From Actinocorallia populi (GTDB lineage: Bacteria; Actinomycetota; Actinomycetes; Streptosporangiales; Streptosporangiaceae): a stretch of 64,000 nucleotides of DNA. Each line of letters opens with the position of its first letter. Position 1 is the first letter of the stretch. The notes beneath the pieces were generated by a model, which was not told the origin of the DNA, searched no databases, and saw only the letters and a program-made list of their open reading frames with translations. This document shows, one piece after another, positions 1-8,224 of this stretch. A program made the position numbers and the translations under genes. The DNA is taken from assembly GCF_002995495.1 (NCBI RefSeq), contig NZ_PVZV01000010.1:233924-297923 (forward strand). Direction: 5' to 3'.

Positions 1-1
1 C

Positions 2-265
2 CTGACGCTCAGCCTGGTGACGGCGCACGTCATGCAGACCTTCACCATCGAGAAGCTGTCCATGGTCGTCAACTTCGGCCTCAACAAGGTGCGCTTCCAC
101 ACCCCCGTCCCCGTCGGCGCCAAGATCCGCGCCAGGGCGACGCTGATGGACCTGAAGAACTCCCCGGCGGGCCGCCTGGGCACCCTCAAGGTCACCATGG
201 AGATCGACGGCCAGCGCCGCCCCGCCTGCGTCGCCGAGGTCCTCGCCCTCTACCGCAACGACTGA
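2..265 (+). CDS. MaoC-family dehydratase, C-terminal part (5' end outside window)
   Basis: The reading frame is open from the first bases and ends at a TGA. The translated tail (about 87 residues) reads like the end of a MaoC/hotdog dehydratase. It has the strand-rich stretch NFGLNKVRFHTPVPVGAKIR followed by a hydrophobic closing strand ending in VLALYRND. Proteins of this family hydrate enoyl-CoA thioesters in the cytoplasm. The catalytic hotdog helix with its Asp/His pair would lie upstream of the window and cannot be checked. The gene is convergent with the ABC permease, only 6 bases separating the stops. The GTG at 17 is internal to the frame and should not be taken as the true start. Confidence 0.75.
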   Translation: MTLSLVTAHVMQTFTIEKLSMVVNFGLNKVRFHTPVPVGAKIRARATLMDLKNSPAGRLGTLKVTMEIDGQRRPACVAEVLALYRND

Positions 266-271
266 GGCCCG

Positions 272-1069
272 TCACGCGTCGCGGGCGCGCAGCGCCGCCC
301 AGCCGCCCGCGACCGCGGCGGCCGCCCACAGGAGGAGCACCGGCAGCGCGGTCCCGCCGCCGTAGGGCTCGCCCGCCCGGGTCATCAGCACGGCGCCCGC
401 GACGCTCGGCGTGTACTCGCCGGCCGTCTCCAGCCAGCCGACGCCGGTGACCTTCACCAGCTCCGGCAGGACCAGCAGCACCATGATGATCGTCGTGATG
501 GTGCCGGCCGCGCTGCGGAACACCGTGCCGGTACCGATCACGAGCACCGCGATCAGGGCCAGGTAGACGCCCGTGCCGAACGCCGCCGCGGCCAGCTCGC
601 CGGCGGTGTAGGCGCCGTGCTCGCCCGCGAAGACGGCGGTGACCAGCGTGCCCAGCACGCAGAACACCGTTCCCGCAGCCGCTGCGACGGCCGCGACGAC
701 CGCCGTCTTGGCCAGGAGCATCCGTCCCCGTACGGGGACGCCCCGCAGCGTGGCGCGGATGGAGCCGTTCGCGTACTCGGCCGTGGTGGCGAGCGTCGCC
801 ATCACCAGCACCGCCAGCTGGACCAGCATGATGCCCTGGGCCGCCAGGTGCGGCGCGGGCCGTGCCACGTCGAAGCCGTTCTTCTCGCTGGCTTCGACCG
901 ACATGCCGATGACCGCCGCGAACACCGCGCACAGGAGCACGCCCGCGGCCAGGCTCCACCAGGTGGACCGGACGCTCCAGAGTTTGGTCCACTCGAACGC
1001 GATCGCGCCCCGGAGGCCGCCGCCCTTGGCGGGGGTGGTGAGCCGAAGTGCCGTCGTCATCTCGTTCAT
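272..1069 (-). CDS. ABC transporter permease (ABC-2 type), exporter partner
   Basis: About 265 residues with six hydrophobic segments, the first beginning near STWWSLAAGV. This is the layout of ABC-2-type permeases that work with a single-domain ATPase such as the one directly upstream. The start chosen is the ATG that overlaps the ATPase stop in an ATGA, which implies translational coupling. A second ATG nine bases further in (1060) has better spacing from the upstream GGAAGG and is a fair alternative. The frame stays open upstream to 1195, but that stretch lies inside the ATPase gene. The likely role is export of a hydrophobic compound, lipid or peptide; the substrate is not visible. Confidence 0.85.
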   Translation of the reverse strand: MNEMTTALRLTTPAKGGGLRGAIAFEWTKLWSVRSTWWSLAAGVLLCAVFAAVIGMSVEASEKNGFDVARPAPHLAAQGIMLVQLAVLVMATLATTAEYANGSIRATLRGVPVRGRMLLAKTAVVAAVAAAAGTVFCVLGTLVTAVFAGEHGAYTAGELAAAAFGTGVYLALIAVLVIGTGTVFRSAAGTITTIIMVLLVLPELVKVTGVGWLETAGEYTPSVAGAVLMTRAGEPYGGGTALPVLLLWAAAAVAGGWAALRARDA

Positions 1070-1995
1070 GCCTTCCGGTGGTTCGCGGCGGTGGGGGCGG
1101 TAGAGCCGTATTCCACGCTCTCGGCGGTGAGTTCCATGTACGCCTGCTCCAGGCTGGCCATGCGCGGGCTCAGCTCGTGGACGGGGACGCCGCACCCGAA
1201 CGCCGCATCGCCGATCTCCTCGGGGGTGCCTCCGGTGACGAGCAGCGCCCCGCTCTCCGGCGTCACGGACATCCCCGCGGCCCGGAGCCGCCGCTCCAGC
1301 GTCTCGGGACGGGGCGTGCGGACCAGGACGGCGTTTCGCGAACTGCCCGCGATGACCTCCCCGATCGGGGCGTCGGCGATGAGCCTGCCCCGCCCGATGA
1401 CCACCAGGTGGTCGGCGGTCTCCTGCATCTCGCTCATCAGATGGCTGGAGACCAGGACGGTGCGGCCTTCGGCGGCCAGGGAGCGCATCAGCTCGCGCAC
1501 CCAGCGCACGCCGTCCGGGTCCAGGCCGTTGACCGGCTCGTCGAACAGCAGCACGCCGGGGTCGCCCAGCAGCGCGGCGGCGATGCCCAGGCGCTGGCCC
1601 ATGCCGAGCGAGAACGAACCGATCCGCTTGCCGCTCACGGAGGCCAGGCCCGCGGTCTCCAGCACCTCCTCGACCCGGGAGGCGGGAATGCCGTTGCTGC
1701 GGGCCAGGCCGAGCAGATGGCGGTACGCCGAAGACCCCGGGTGCCCGGACCCTGCGTCGACAAGCGCCCCCACCTCGCGCAGCGGATGCCGAAACGCCCG
1801 GTAGGGCTTGTCATTGATGAGCGCGCGGCCCTCCGTCGGCGCGTCCAGGCCGACGATCATGCGCATCGTCGTCGATTTCCCCGCCCCGTTGGGGCCGAGG
1901 AAGCCGGTGACCTTCCCGGGCCTGATCTGCGAAGAGAGGCCGGCCACCACCGTCTTCTCGCCGTGGCGCTTGCTCAGCCGATCCAAAATGATCAT
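1066..1995 (-). CDS. ABC transporter ATP-binding protein
   Basis: 309 residues. The Walker A motif GPNGAGKST starts near residue 34, the signature region is SFSLGMGQ, and Walker B is VLLFDEP followed by the D-loop residues. The C-terminal third (about residues 220-300) is the extra domain common in ABC-2 exporter ATPases of the bacitracin/daunorubicin-resistance type. Starts at an ATG behind AAGGAG. It forms a two-gene operon with the permease. A possible -10 (TAGGTT on the minus strand, 2028-2033) lies in the leader, and a 16-bp inverted repeat at 2080-2095 is shared with two other promoters here. This suggests control by a neighbouring response regulator; the function is inferred. Confidence 0.93.
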   Translation of the reverse strand: MIILDRLSKRHGEKTVVAGLSSQIRPGKVTGFLGPNGAGKSTTMRMIVGLDAPTEGRALINDKPYRAFRHPLREVGALVDAGSGHPGSSAYRHLLGLARSNGIPASRVEEVLETAGLASVSGKRIGSFSLGMGQRLGIAAALLGDPGVLLFDEPVNGLDPDGVRWVRELMRSLAAEGRTVLVSSHLMSEMQETADHLVVIGRGRLIADAPIGEVIAGSSRNAVLVRTPRPETLERRLRAAGMSVTPESGALLVTGGTPEEIGDAAFGCGVPVHELSPRMASLEQAYMELTAESVEYGSTAPTAANHRKA

Positions 1996-2079
1996 CGTGT
2001 GCGGGCTCCTTTTCCGACTACACGAGGAACCTAGGAGCCCGCCTCCCCGCCGGGCATCCGGCGATCGGCACCGGTCTTC

Positions 2080-2095
2080 TCCGTCTTTCGACGGA
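2080..2095. promoter_or_regulatory. Putative response-regulator operator, site 1
   Basis: TCCGTC-TTTC-GACGGA is a perfect 6-bp inverted repeat (7 bp with the flanking C/G) around a TTTC centre, 85 bases upstream of the ABC ATPase start. The same core occurs at 3990-4005 and 5892-5907. A stem-loop terminator for the upstream response regulator (stop at 2121) is the other reading, but the three-fold recurrence of the exact core favours a protein-binding site. Confidence 0.5.
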
Positions 2096-2120
2096 GCCGG
2101 CCGCGACGGCCGGGCCGTCC

Positions 2121-2756
2121 TCAGCGGCGGATGAGGCCGAGATCGGTGGCCGCGGCGACGGCGGCGGTGCGGGAGTCGACGCCGAGCTTCACGTAGACGC
2201 GGGCCAGATGGGACTTGACGGTGCCCTCGGTGAGGTGGAGCCGCTCGGCGACGCGCTGGTTGGACAGGCCCTCGGCGACCAGTCCGAGGACCTCGGTCTC
2301 GCGGCGGGTCAGCGAGCTGTGCGGGGCGCGCAGGCGGTTCATGAGACGGTCGGCGACGGCCGGGGCGAGGATGGTGCGGCCGGCCGCGGCGGTGCGCACG
2401 GCGGCGGCCAGGTCCTCGGGCGGCGCGTCCTTGAGGATGTAGCCGGTGGCCCCGGCCTCGATGGCGGGCAGGGTGTCGGCGTCGGTGTCGTAGGTGGTGA
2501 CGATCAGGACGCGCGGGGCCGCGGGGCGGGCTGTGATCGCGGCTGTGGCCTCGGCGCCGTTCATCCCCCCGCCGAACTGCAGGTCCATCAGCACCACGTC
2601 GATGTCGCCGGCGGCGGCGCGCACGACGGCCTCCTCCGCGGTGGCGGCCTCGGCCGTCACCGCCATGCCGGGTTCGGTCTCCAGCACGGCGCGCAGCCCG
2701 GCCCGCACCACGGGGTGGTCGTCGGCCAGAAGGAGGCGGATCGGGTCCCCGGTCAT
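2121..2756 (-). CDS. NarL/LuxR-family response regulator
   Basis: 211 residues. The receiver domain covers about 1-125, with the acidic pair at 11-12 (ADDH), the phosphoacceptor Asp58 in VVLMDLQ and Lys109 in YILKD. The C-terminal LuxR-type helix-turn-helix spans about 147-205, with LTRRETEVLGLVAEGLSNQ followed by a typical LTEGTVKSHL recognition region. Starts at an ATG overlapping the kinase stop (ATGA), so it is coupled to it. It probably binds the 16-bp repeat found upstream of this and neighbouring operons (inference). A much longer frame reading through to 4775 is an artefact of GC-rich sequence; only this segment has domain content. Confidence 0.93.
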   Translation of the reverse strand: MTGDPIRLLLADDHPVVRAGLRAVLETEPGMAVTAEAATAEEAVVRAAAGDIDVVLMDLQFGGGMNGAEATAAITARPAAPRVLIVTTYDTDADTLPAIEAGATGYILKDAPPEDLAAAVRTAAAGRTILAPAVADRLMNRLRAPHSSLTRRETEVLGLVAEGLSNQRVAERLHLTEGTVKSHLARVYVKLGVDSRTAAVAAATDLGLIRR

Positions 2757-3952
2757 GGGCGTGCCTCGGATTCGGTGTCGGCGAGCGGGATCCGGGCGGC
2801 CAGGGCGGTGCCCCGGCCGGGCGCGGACGTGACGGTGAGGGCGCCGCCGAGGGCGTCCAGCCTGGCGCGCATGGCGGCCAGGCCGAACCCGCCGCCGTCC
2901 GGACCGGGCTCGGGCGGCAGGTCCGCGTCGAAGCCCGCGCCGTCGTCGACGACGTCCAGGGCCACCCGGCCGCCCGGATAGCCGAGGGAGACCTCGGCGT
3001 TGGCGGCGCGGGCGTGGCGGACGGTGTTGGCGAGGGCGGACTGGGCGACGCGCAGCAGGGCCACCTCGTACGCGGTGGGCAGCGGCACGGGGTCGCCGGT
3101 GAGGCGGAAGGCCACGGCGAGCCGGTGGCGGGCCGAGGTGGTGGCGCACAGGCGTTCCAGCGCGTCGGCCAGGGTGCCGGCCGCCAGGGCCGGCGGGCTC
3201 AGGGCGGCGACGAAGCGGCGGGCCTCGGCGAGGTTGTCCACGGCTGCGTGGCGGGCCTGGTCCACGTAGCGGGCCGCGGTCTCGGGCCGGCCGGGCAGGG
3301 CGCGTTCGGCGGCGCGCAGCAGCAGCTGGATGCTGGACAGCCCCTGGGCGAGGGTGTCGTGGATCTCGCGGGCGAGGCGTTCGCGCTCCTCCAGGACACC
3401 GGCGGTGTGCTGGGCGGCGGCCAGGTCGGCGCGGGTGGCGGTCAGCTCCTCGATGAGCTCGCTGCGGCGTTCGCTCTCCCGGTAGAGGGCCTGGTAGCCC
3501 AGCACCACCGCGACCGCCACCGCCGCGCCGAGCGCCGGACCGATCACGGTGGCCGGGCCGACGGCTCCGGTGTGGACGGTGAAACCGGTGATCGCCGCGA
3601 GCGCCGTCGCCGACACCGCTGCGATCCCGGCGCGGCGCGGCAGCAGGTGGAGCTGCAGGAAGTACAGCGGGAAGGCGACCCACACCCCGTCGGCGGACAG
3701 CGCCAGCAGCACCAGCCAGACCGCGCCCGTGGCGGCCAGCCACGACGCCGCGGCGCGCCGGGACCGGGTGACCGCGGGCAGGAGCGGGCCCGCGGCGTAC
3801 ACCAGCGCGCACGCCCCGGCCGCGGCCACGACCGCTCCCGCGCCCGGCACGCCCCCGGCCACGGCGCGGACCGCCGTCAGGGCGAGCAGGCCGACGATCA
3901 GCAGGTGCAGGCACCAGGTCAGGGCCCTGGTGGTGGGAGTCAGCGCGTTCAC
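2753..3952 (-). CDS. Sensor histidine kinase, NarL-type partner
   Basis: 399 residues with a GTG start. The N-terminal sensor (about 10-155) has roughly five or six membrane segments and almost no periplasmic loop, so it may sense within the membrane. A coiled linker leads to the HisKA_3 dimerisation helix with the phosphoacceptor His198 in ERLAREIHDTLAQG, followed by an HATPase_c domain with DDGAGFD and GFGLAAMRAR boxes. It is the cognate kinase of the overlapping response regulator. A TAGGCT -10-like hexamer (3963-3968, minus strand) lies ten bases before the start, and the shared operator sits just upstream of it. The signal is unknown. Confidence 0.92.
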   Translation of the reverse strand: MNALTPTTRALTWCLHLLIVGLLALTAVRAVAGGVPGAGAVVAAAGACALVYAAGPLLPAVTRSRRAAASWLAATGAVWLVLLALSADGVWVAFPLYFLQLHLLPRRAGIAAVSATALAAITGFTVHTGAVGPATVIGPALGAAVAVAVVLGYQALYRESERRSELIEELTATRADLAAAQHTAGVLEERERLAREIHDTLAQGLSSIQLLLRAAERALPGRPETAARYVDQARHAAVDNLAEARRFVAALSPPALAAGTLADALERLCATTSARHRLAVAFRLTGDPVPLPTAYEVALLRVAQSALANTVRHARAANAEVSLGYPGGRVALDVVDDGAGFDADLPPEPGPDGGGFGLAAMRARLDALGGALTVTSAPGRGTALAARIPLADTESEARP

Positions 3953-3962
3953 GATCGTCCCA

Positions 3963-4005
3963 GCCTACGAACCCGTTCCCCCTCCTACATCCATCGAAAG
4001 ACACA
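3963..4005 (-). promoter_or_regulatory. Kinase promoter with putative operator, site 2
   Basis: On the minus strand TGTGTCTTTCGATGGA (4005-3990) matches the core of site 1 and site 3, with three mismatches in the outer arms. It is followed after 21 bases by TAGGCT (3968-3963) and ten bases later by the kinase GTG. Site 3 has the same orientation and nearly the same spacing (23 bases) to TAGCCT. The site also lies between two divergent units and could serve the permease on the plus strand. Confidence 0.5.
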
Positions 4006-4122
4006 ACCCCGCGGCCTCCTTCCGGCCCGCGAAGACTCCTCCTCCGCCGGATGCCCGGACCCGGTCCGTGCGGCGACGGTGGAGGCGCACCGTTTCCGCC
4101 GACGGAAGGGAAGGTCCGGAAA

Positions 4123-5211
4123 GTGTTCGTCGCCTGGAGGGACCTGAAGTTCGCCAAGGGGCGGTTCGCCCTGATGGCAGCCGTCATCGTGCTGATCACC
4201 CTGCTGGTCGGCCTGCTGTCGGGGCTGACCGCCGGGCTGGCCCGGCAGAACGTCTCCGCGATCACCGGCCTGCCCGGGACGGAGATCGCCTTCGCCGCCC
4301 CCGGCGGCGGGCAGGACCTGTCGTACTCCGGTTCCGCCGTCACCCGCGGCCAGTGGGAGCGCTGGGCCGGGGTCCCCGGGGTGCGAAGCGCCGAGCCGCT
4401 GGGGATCTCCACCACCAGGGCCGCCGCCGGCGGCAGGACCGCCGGGGTCTCCGTCTTCGGCGTCGAACCCGGCTCCGCCCTGGCTCCCGCGGGCGAGAAG
4501 ATCCGCGACCGCGCGGCGGTGCTGTCCGCCACCGCCGCCGCCGGCCTCGGCGTGCGCGCGGGCGGCACCTTCACCCTCGCCGGACGGGAACTCACCGTGG
4601 CCGCCGTCGCCGGTGACGCCTTCTTCAGCCACACCCCGGTCATCTGGACCGCCCTGGACGCCTGGCGTACGACCGCCCCGCCCTCCGGCGGCTCCGGCGG
4701 GCCCGAGGCGACCGTGATCGTCCTGAACACCGGCCCCGGCGCGGACCTCGCGGCCGCCGACCGGGCGGCGGGCACGAGGACGGTCTCCAGGGACGCGTCC
4801 TTGGCCGCGATCGGCTCCTACGCCTCCGAGAACGGCTCCCTGCAACTGATGCGCGGCTTCCTGTTCGCCATCTCCGCCCTGATCATCGGCGCCTTCTTCA
4901 CCGTGTGGACCATCCAGCGCAGCGGCGACATCGCCGTCCTCAAGGCGCTGGGCGCCTCCACCGCGGGCCTGCTGCGCGACGCCCTCGGCCAGGCCGCCGT
5001 CCTGCTGACCGGCGGCACGCTGGCCGGCACCGCGATCGCCGCCGCCGTCGGCGCGGCCGTCTCCCGGGGGGACGTGCCCTTCCTCCTCACCCCCGCCACC
5101 GTCCTCCTCCCGGCCGCCGTGATGATCCTCCTCGGCGTGCTCGGGGCCGCCCTGTCCGTCCACCGCATCGCCTCCGTCGACCCGCTGACCGCACTGGGGA
5201 GCACCCGATGA
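4123..5211 (+). CDS. FtsX-family ABC transporter permease (MacB-like)
   Basis: 362 residues. One membrane segment near the N-terminus (FALMAAVIVLITLLVGLL) is followed by a large extracytoplasmic domain of about 200 residues and three C-terminal membrane segments, the FtsX/MacB topology. The GTG start at 4123 follows GGGAAGG with eight bases spacing and gives the family N-terminus VFVAWRDLKFAKGRF. An in-frame ATG at 4051 would add an atypical proline/glycine-rich stretch. It is coupled to the ATPase by an ATGA overlap. Such pairs export peptides, lipoproteins or antibiotics, or act as mechanotransmitters, in the cytoplasmic membrane. The gene is divergent from a two-component operon. Confidence 0.88.
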   Translation: MFVAWRDLKFAKGRFALMAAVIVLITLLVGLLSGLTAGLARQNVSAITGLPGTEIAFAAPGGGQDLSYSGSAVTRGQWERWAGVPGVRSAEPLGISTTRAAAGGRTAGVSVFGVEPGSALAPAGEKIRDRAAVLSATAAAGLGVRAGGTFTLAGRELTVAAVAGDAFFSHTPVIWTALDAWRTTAPPSGGSGGPEATVIVLNTGPGADLAAADRAAGTRTVSRDASLAAIGSYASENGSLQLMRGFLFAISALIIGAFFTVWTIQRSGDIAVLKALGASTAGLLRDALGQAAVLLTGGTLAGTAIAAAVGAAVSRGDVPFLLTPATVLLPAAVMILLGVLGAALSVHRIASVDPLTALGSTR

Positions 5212-5888
5212 GCCTCGACCTGCACGACGTCACCCTCACCTACCCCGACGGCGACGGCCGGCTGACCGCCCTCGACCGCGTCACCCTGAACGTGCCCGGG
5301 GGCGGCCTCACCGCGGTCGTCGGCCCCTCCGGGTCGGGGAAGTCCAGCCTCCTCGCCGTCGCAGCCACCCTCATCGCCCCCGACCGCGGCACCGTCGTCA
5401 TCGACGGCACCGAGACCACCGGCATGACCCGCGGCGAGCTCACCGGGCTGCGCCGCCGCAAGGTCGGCATCGTCTTCCAGCAGGCCAACCTCATCCCCTC
5501 CCTCACCGCCGCCGAACAGCTCCAGGTCATGGCCCGCCTCGACGGCCGCTCCCCCGCCGGGGCCAGGACCCGCGCGATGGAGCTGCTCGAGGCCGTCGGC
5601 CTCGCCGGCCAGGCCGCCCGCCGCCCCCACGGCCTCTCCGGCGGCCAGCGCCAGCGCGTCAACATCGCCCGCGCCCTGATGAACGACCCCGCCGTCCTCC
5701 TGGTCGACGAGCCCACCAGCGCCCTCGACCACGAACGCGGCGCCGCCGTCATCGAGCTGATCACCGGCCTCACCCGGCGGCGGGGCACCGCCACCGTCCT
5801 GGTCACCCACGACCGCGCCCATCTCGCCGCCGCCGACCGGATCGTCCAGGTCCACGACGGGCGCCTCCGGCACACCGCCGCCCCCTGA
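5208..5888 (+). CDS. LolD/MacB-type ABC transporter ATP-binding protein
   Basis: 226 residues, the usual length for the LolD/MacB ATPase family. Walker A GPSGSGKSS, the Q-loop region GIVFQQANLIPSLTAAEQ, the signature GLSGGQRQR, Walker B VLLVDEPTSALD and a switch His in VLVTHD are all present. It begins at an ATG overlapping the permease stop (ATGA) and ends 54 bases before the second sensor kinase. With the permease it makes a complete transporter. Its position between two two-component systems suggests a stress- or antibiotic-responsive export module, which is inference. Confidence 0.95.
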   Translation: MSLDLHDVTLTYPDGDGRLTALDRVTLNVPGGGLTAVVGPSGSGKSSLLAVAATLIAPDRGTVVIDGTETTGMTRGELTGLRRRKVGIVFQQANLIPSLTAAEQLQVMARLDGRSPAGARTRAMELLEAVGLAGQAARRPHGLSGGQRQRVNIARALMNDPAVLLVDEPTSALDHERGAAVIELITGLTRRRGTATVLVTHDRAHLAAADRIVQVHDGRLRHTAAP

Positions 5889-5891
5889 TCC

Positions 5892-5936
5892 TCTGTCTTT
5901 CGACAGATCCGGACCCCGGCGCCGCTCTTATAGCCT
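5892..5936 (+). promoter_or_regulatory. Kinase 2 promoter with putative operator, site 3
   Basis: TCTGTC-TTTC-GACAGA (5892-5907) is a perfect 6-bp inverted repeat with the same centre as site 1. After 23 bases comes TAGCCT (5931-5936; TATAGC one register earlier), six bases before the kinase ATG, so the transcript would be nearly leaderless. A weak terminator for the ABC operon ending at 5888 is an alternative reading. Confidence 0.5.
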
Positions 5937-5942
5937 GCTGGA

Positions 5943-7517
5943 ATGCAGCGACGGCAGCCGTTCGACCGGAAGGACCTCCTGCTCCCGGCCCTCCTCCTGG
6001 CGCCCTCGGTGCTGGAGAGCAGCACCCTGACCGAGCGGCCCGCCGCGTCCGCGGGCGCGGCCGCCGTCATCGTCCTGGCCGCCGCGGTGCGGCGGGCCTC
6101 CCCCCTGTACTCCCTGCTCCTGACCTCCGCGCTGGTCCTCTTCACGCTGTGGCTCGACGGGAGCATGTGGACGTTCCTGGCCTGCTTCGTCCTGAGCTGC
6201 CTGGCGGGGCGGCGGGGGACCGGGCTCGGGGCGGCGCACGCCGTGTTCGCCCTGACGGGGACGGCGGGCGCGGTGCTGGTCACCGCCTCCGGGGAGACCG
6301 AGAGGCTGATCACCCTGCTGATGCTCGGGTTCGCCGGCTGCGTCCTGCCGTGGTGGGCGGGCGACTGGTGGCGGCAGCGCTCCCGGCTGGCGGAGGCCGG
6401 GTGGGAGCGGGCCGAGCGGCTGGAACGCGAGCAGCTCTTCGCCGCCGAGCAGGCGCGGCTCAGGGAGCGCGCGCACATCGCCCGCGACATCCACGACTCC
6501 CTCGGCCACGAGCTCAGCGTGATGGCGCTGCTGGCGGGCGGTCTGGAACTCGCTCCCGACCTGCCCGACCGGCACCGCGAGTCCGCGGCCCGGCTGCGCG
6601 AACGCTCCACCCTGGCCATCGAGCGGCTGCACGAGGCCATCGGGCTGCTGAAGGACGGATCGGCGGGGCCGTCCGGCGAAACCGTCGCCGAGCTCATCCG
6701 GCGCTTCGAGCATTCCGGGACACCGGTGCTGCTGGAGGAGGAGGGCGACGACCCCGGGTCGTCGCCGATCGCCGAGCGCGCCGTCTACCGGGTGGTCCAG
6801 GAATCGTTGACCAACGCGGCGAAACACGCGCCGGGCTCGGCCGTCGCCGTACGGGTGGAGCACACGGACGAGGGCATCGAGGTGTCCGTCCGCAGCGGGC
6901 GGCCGGAAGGGGATCGCCCGGCCGGCGCGGCGGGCGGCGGCTCCGGGCTGATCGGGCTGGACGAACGGGTCCGCCTGGCGGGCGGGCGCCTCGTGGCCGG
7001 TCCCACCCCGCAGGGGTTCGAGGTCGTCGCACGGGTGCCCCGGACCCCGTCTCCGGCCGCACGGCCCTACGACGACGCCCCCGCGGACGTCCCCGTGCTC
7101 CCGGAGCCGGGCGGGTCCGCCACCGCGCTGCTGCGGGCGAGGACGCGGCTGCGCCGCGGCGTCCGTCGGGCCGCGCTGGTCCCGGTGCTGATCGGCATCG
7201 GACTCGTCGCGCTGCTCGTGGGGTTCCAGGTCGCCACCTCGGTGAACACCGCCGTGGCGACGGCCGACTACGACCGGATGCGCGTAGGGCAGCCGCGCGC
7301 CGAACTCGTCCCGGTGCTGCCGTCCCACTGGTTCAGCGAGCCCCCGCCGGTCATCGTCGAGCCCGCGATCCCGGACGGGGCCGCGTGCGAGTACTACCGG
7401 GCGGGTCACGACATCCTGCAGACCACCGAGAAGATGTACCGGTTGTGCTTCGAGGACGGGGTGCTGGTGTCCAAGGACGTCCTGCGCGGCGGCGGCATCC
7501 CTGGAGGGAACAGATGA
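5943..7517 (+). CDS. Sensor histidine kinase with C-terminal membrane-anchored extracytoplasmic domain
   Basis: 524 residues. The N-terminal four or so membrane segments (about 10-140) are followed by a HisKA_3 helix with phosphoacceptor His184 (IARDIHDSLGHEL) and an HATPase_c domain (VVQESLTNAAKHA, then GSGLIGLDERV). A normal kinase would end near residue 370. Here a basic linker leads to another membrane segment (about 411-432) and a small outside domain (about 440-515) with RVGQPRAELVPVLP and two cysteines in ACEYY and RLCFED. That domain resembles the BamE/SmpA fold pattern (DRMRVGQ, then YRLCFEDGVLVSK). It could be a second sensor. ATGA overlap with the response regulator. Confidence 0.9.
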   Translation: MQRRQPFDRKDLLLPALLLAPSVLESSTLTERPAASAGAAAVIVLAAAVRRASPLYSLLLTSALVLFTLWLDGSMWTFLACFVLSCLAGRRGTGLGAAHAVFALTGTAGAVLVTASGETERLITLLMLGFAGCVLPWWAGDWWRQRSRLAEAGWERAERLEREQLFAAEQARLRERAHIARDIHDSLGHELSVMALLAGGLELAPDLPDRHRESAARLRERSTLAIERLHEAIGLLKDGSAGPSGETVAELIRRFEHSGTPVLLEEEGDDPGSSPIAERAVYRVVQESLTNAAKHAPGSAVAVRVEHTDEGIEVSVRSGRPEGDRPAGAAGGGSGLIGLDERVRLAGGRLVAGPTPQGFEVVARVPRTPSPAARPYDDAPADVPVLPEPGGSATALLRARTRLRRGVRRAALVPVLIGIGLVALLVGFQVATSVNTAVATADYDRMRVGQPRAELVPVLPSHWFSEPPPVIVEPAIPDGAACEYYRAGHDILQTTEKMYRLCFEDGVLVSKDVLRGGGIPGGNR

Positions 7518-8173
7518 TCCGGGTACTGATCGCCGACGACGAGGGCATCGTCCGGTCCGGGGTCCGCGCCATCCTGGCCTCCGACCCCGAACTCGAGGTG
7601 GTGGCCGAGGCCGCCGACGGGAGGGAGGCCGTCGAGCTCGCCGGCCTGCACTCCCCCGACGTGGCCCTCCTGGACATCCGGATGCCGCGCCTGGACGGCC
7701 TCGGCGCGCTGGAGGAGCTGAAAGCCCTCGTCCCGAGGACCGCGGTGGTCATGCTCACCACCTTCGGTGAGGACGGATACATCACGCGGGCGCTCGACCG
7801 GGGCGCCTCGGGTTTCCTGCTGAAGGCGTCGGACCCGCGCGAGCTGGTCGCGGGCGTCCGCGCCGTGGCGTCCGGAGGCGCCTGCCTGTCGCCGCTGGTG
7901 GCGCGGCGGCTCATCACCGAGCTCCGCCGGGAACACGTGCGCCCGGAGGCCGGGACCCGGGTGGCGGCGCTGACCGCGCGCGAACGCGAAGTGCTGGCCC
8001 TCCTGGGCGGCGGGTTGTCGAACGGCGAGATCGCCCGCCGCCTCCACCTGGTGGAGGGGACCGTCAAGACCCACGTCAGCGCGATCTTCCAGCGGCTGGG
8101 GGTCCGCAACCGGGTGGAGGCGGCGATCGTCGCCTACGAGGCGGGGCTGGTGCGGGCCTCGGGACCGCGCTGA
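7514..8173 (+). CDS. NarL/LuxR-family response regulator 2
   Basis: 219 residues. Receiver domain with the acidic pair in IADDE, phosphoacceptor Asp54 in ALLDIRMP and Lys in FLLKAS; LuxR-type DNA-binding domain at about 150-210 (LTAREREVLALLGGGLSNGE, then LVEGTVKTHV). It is translated from an ATG inside the kinase stop (ATGA) behind GGAGGG. It is the cognate regulator of the unusual kinase. It differs clearly from the first response regulator, so the two systems are not a recent duplication, yet their promoters share an operator-like motif and cross-control is possible. Confidence 0.94.
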   Translation: MIRVLIADDEGIVRSGVRAILASDPELEVVAEAADGREAVELAGLHSPDVALLDIRMPRLDGLGALEELKALVPRTAVVMLTTFGEDGYITRALDRGASGFLLKASDPRELVAGVRAVASGGACLSPLVARRLITELRREHVRPEAGTRVAALTAREREVLALLGGGLSNGEIARRLHLVEGTVKTHVSAIFQRLGVRNRVEAAIVAYEAGLVRASGPR

Positions 8174-8224
8174 CGGAGCCCGTGGGGCGTCCGGGCGTCC
8201 TCGAGGCCCGCCGGGGCCGTGCGG

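Noticed and set aside
2121..4775. Long minus-strand open frame of 884 codons
   Set aside because: Only the last 211 codons (response regulator) have domain content; the rest runs antisense to the permease and across the kinase in another frame, a GC-bias artefact.
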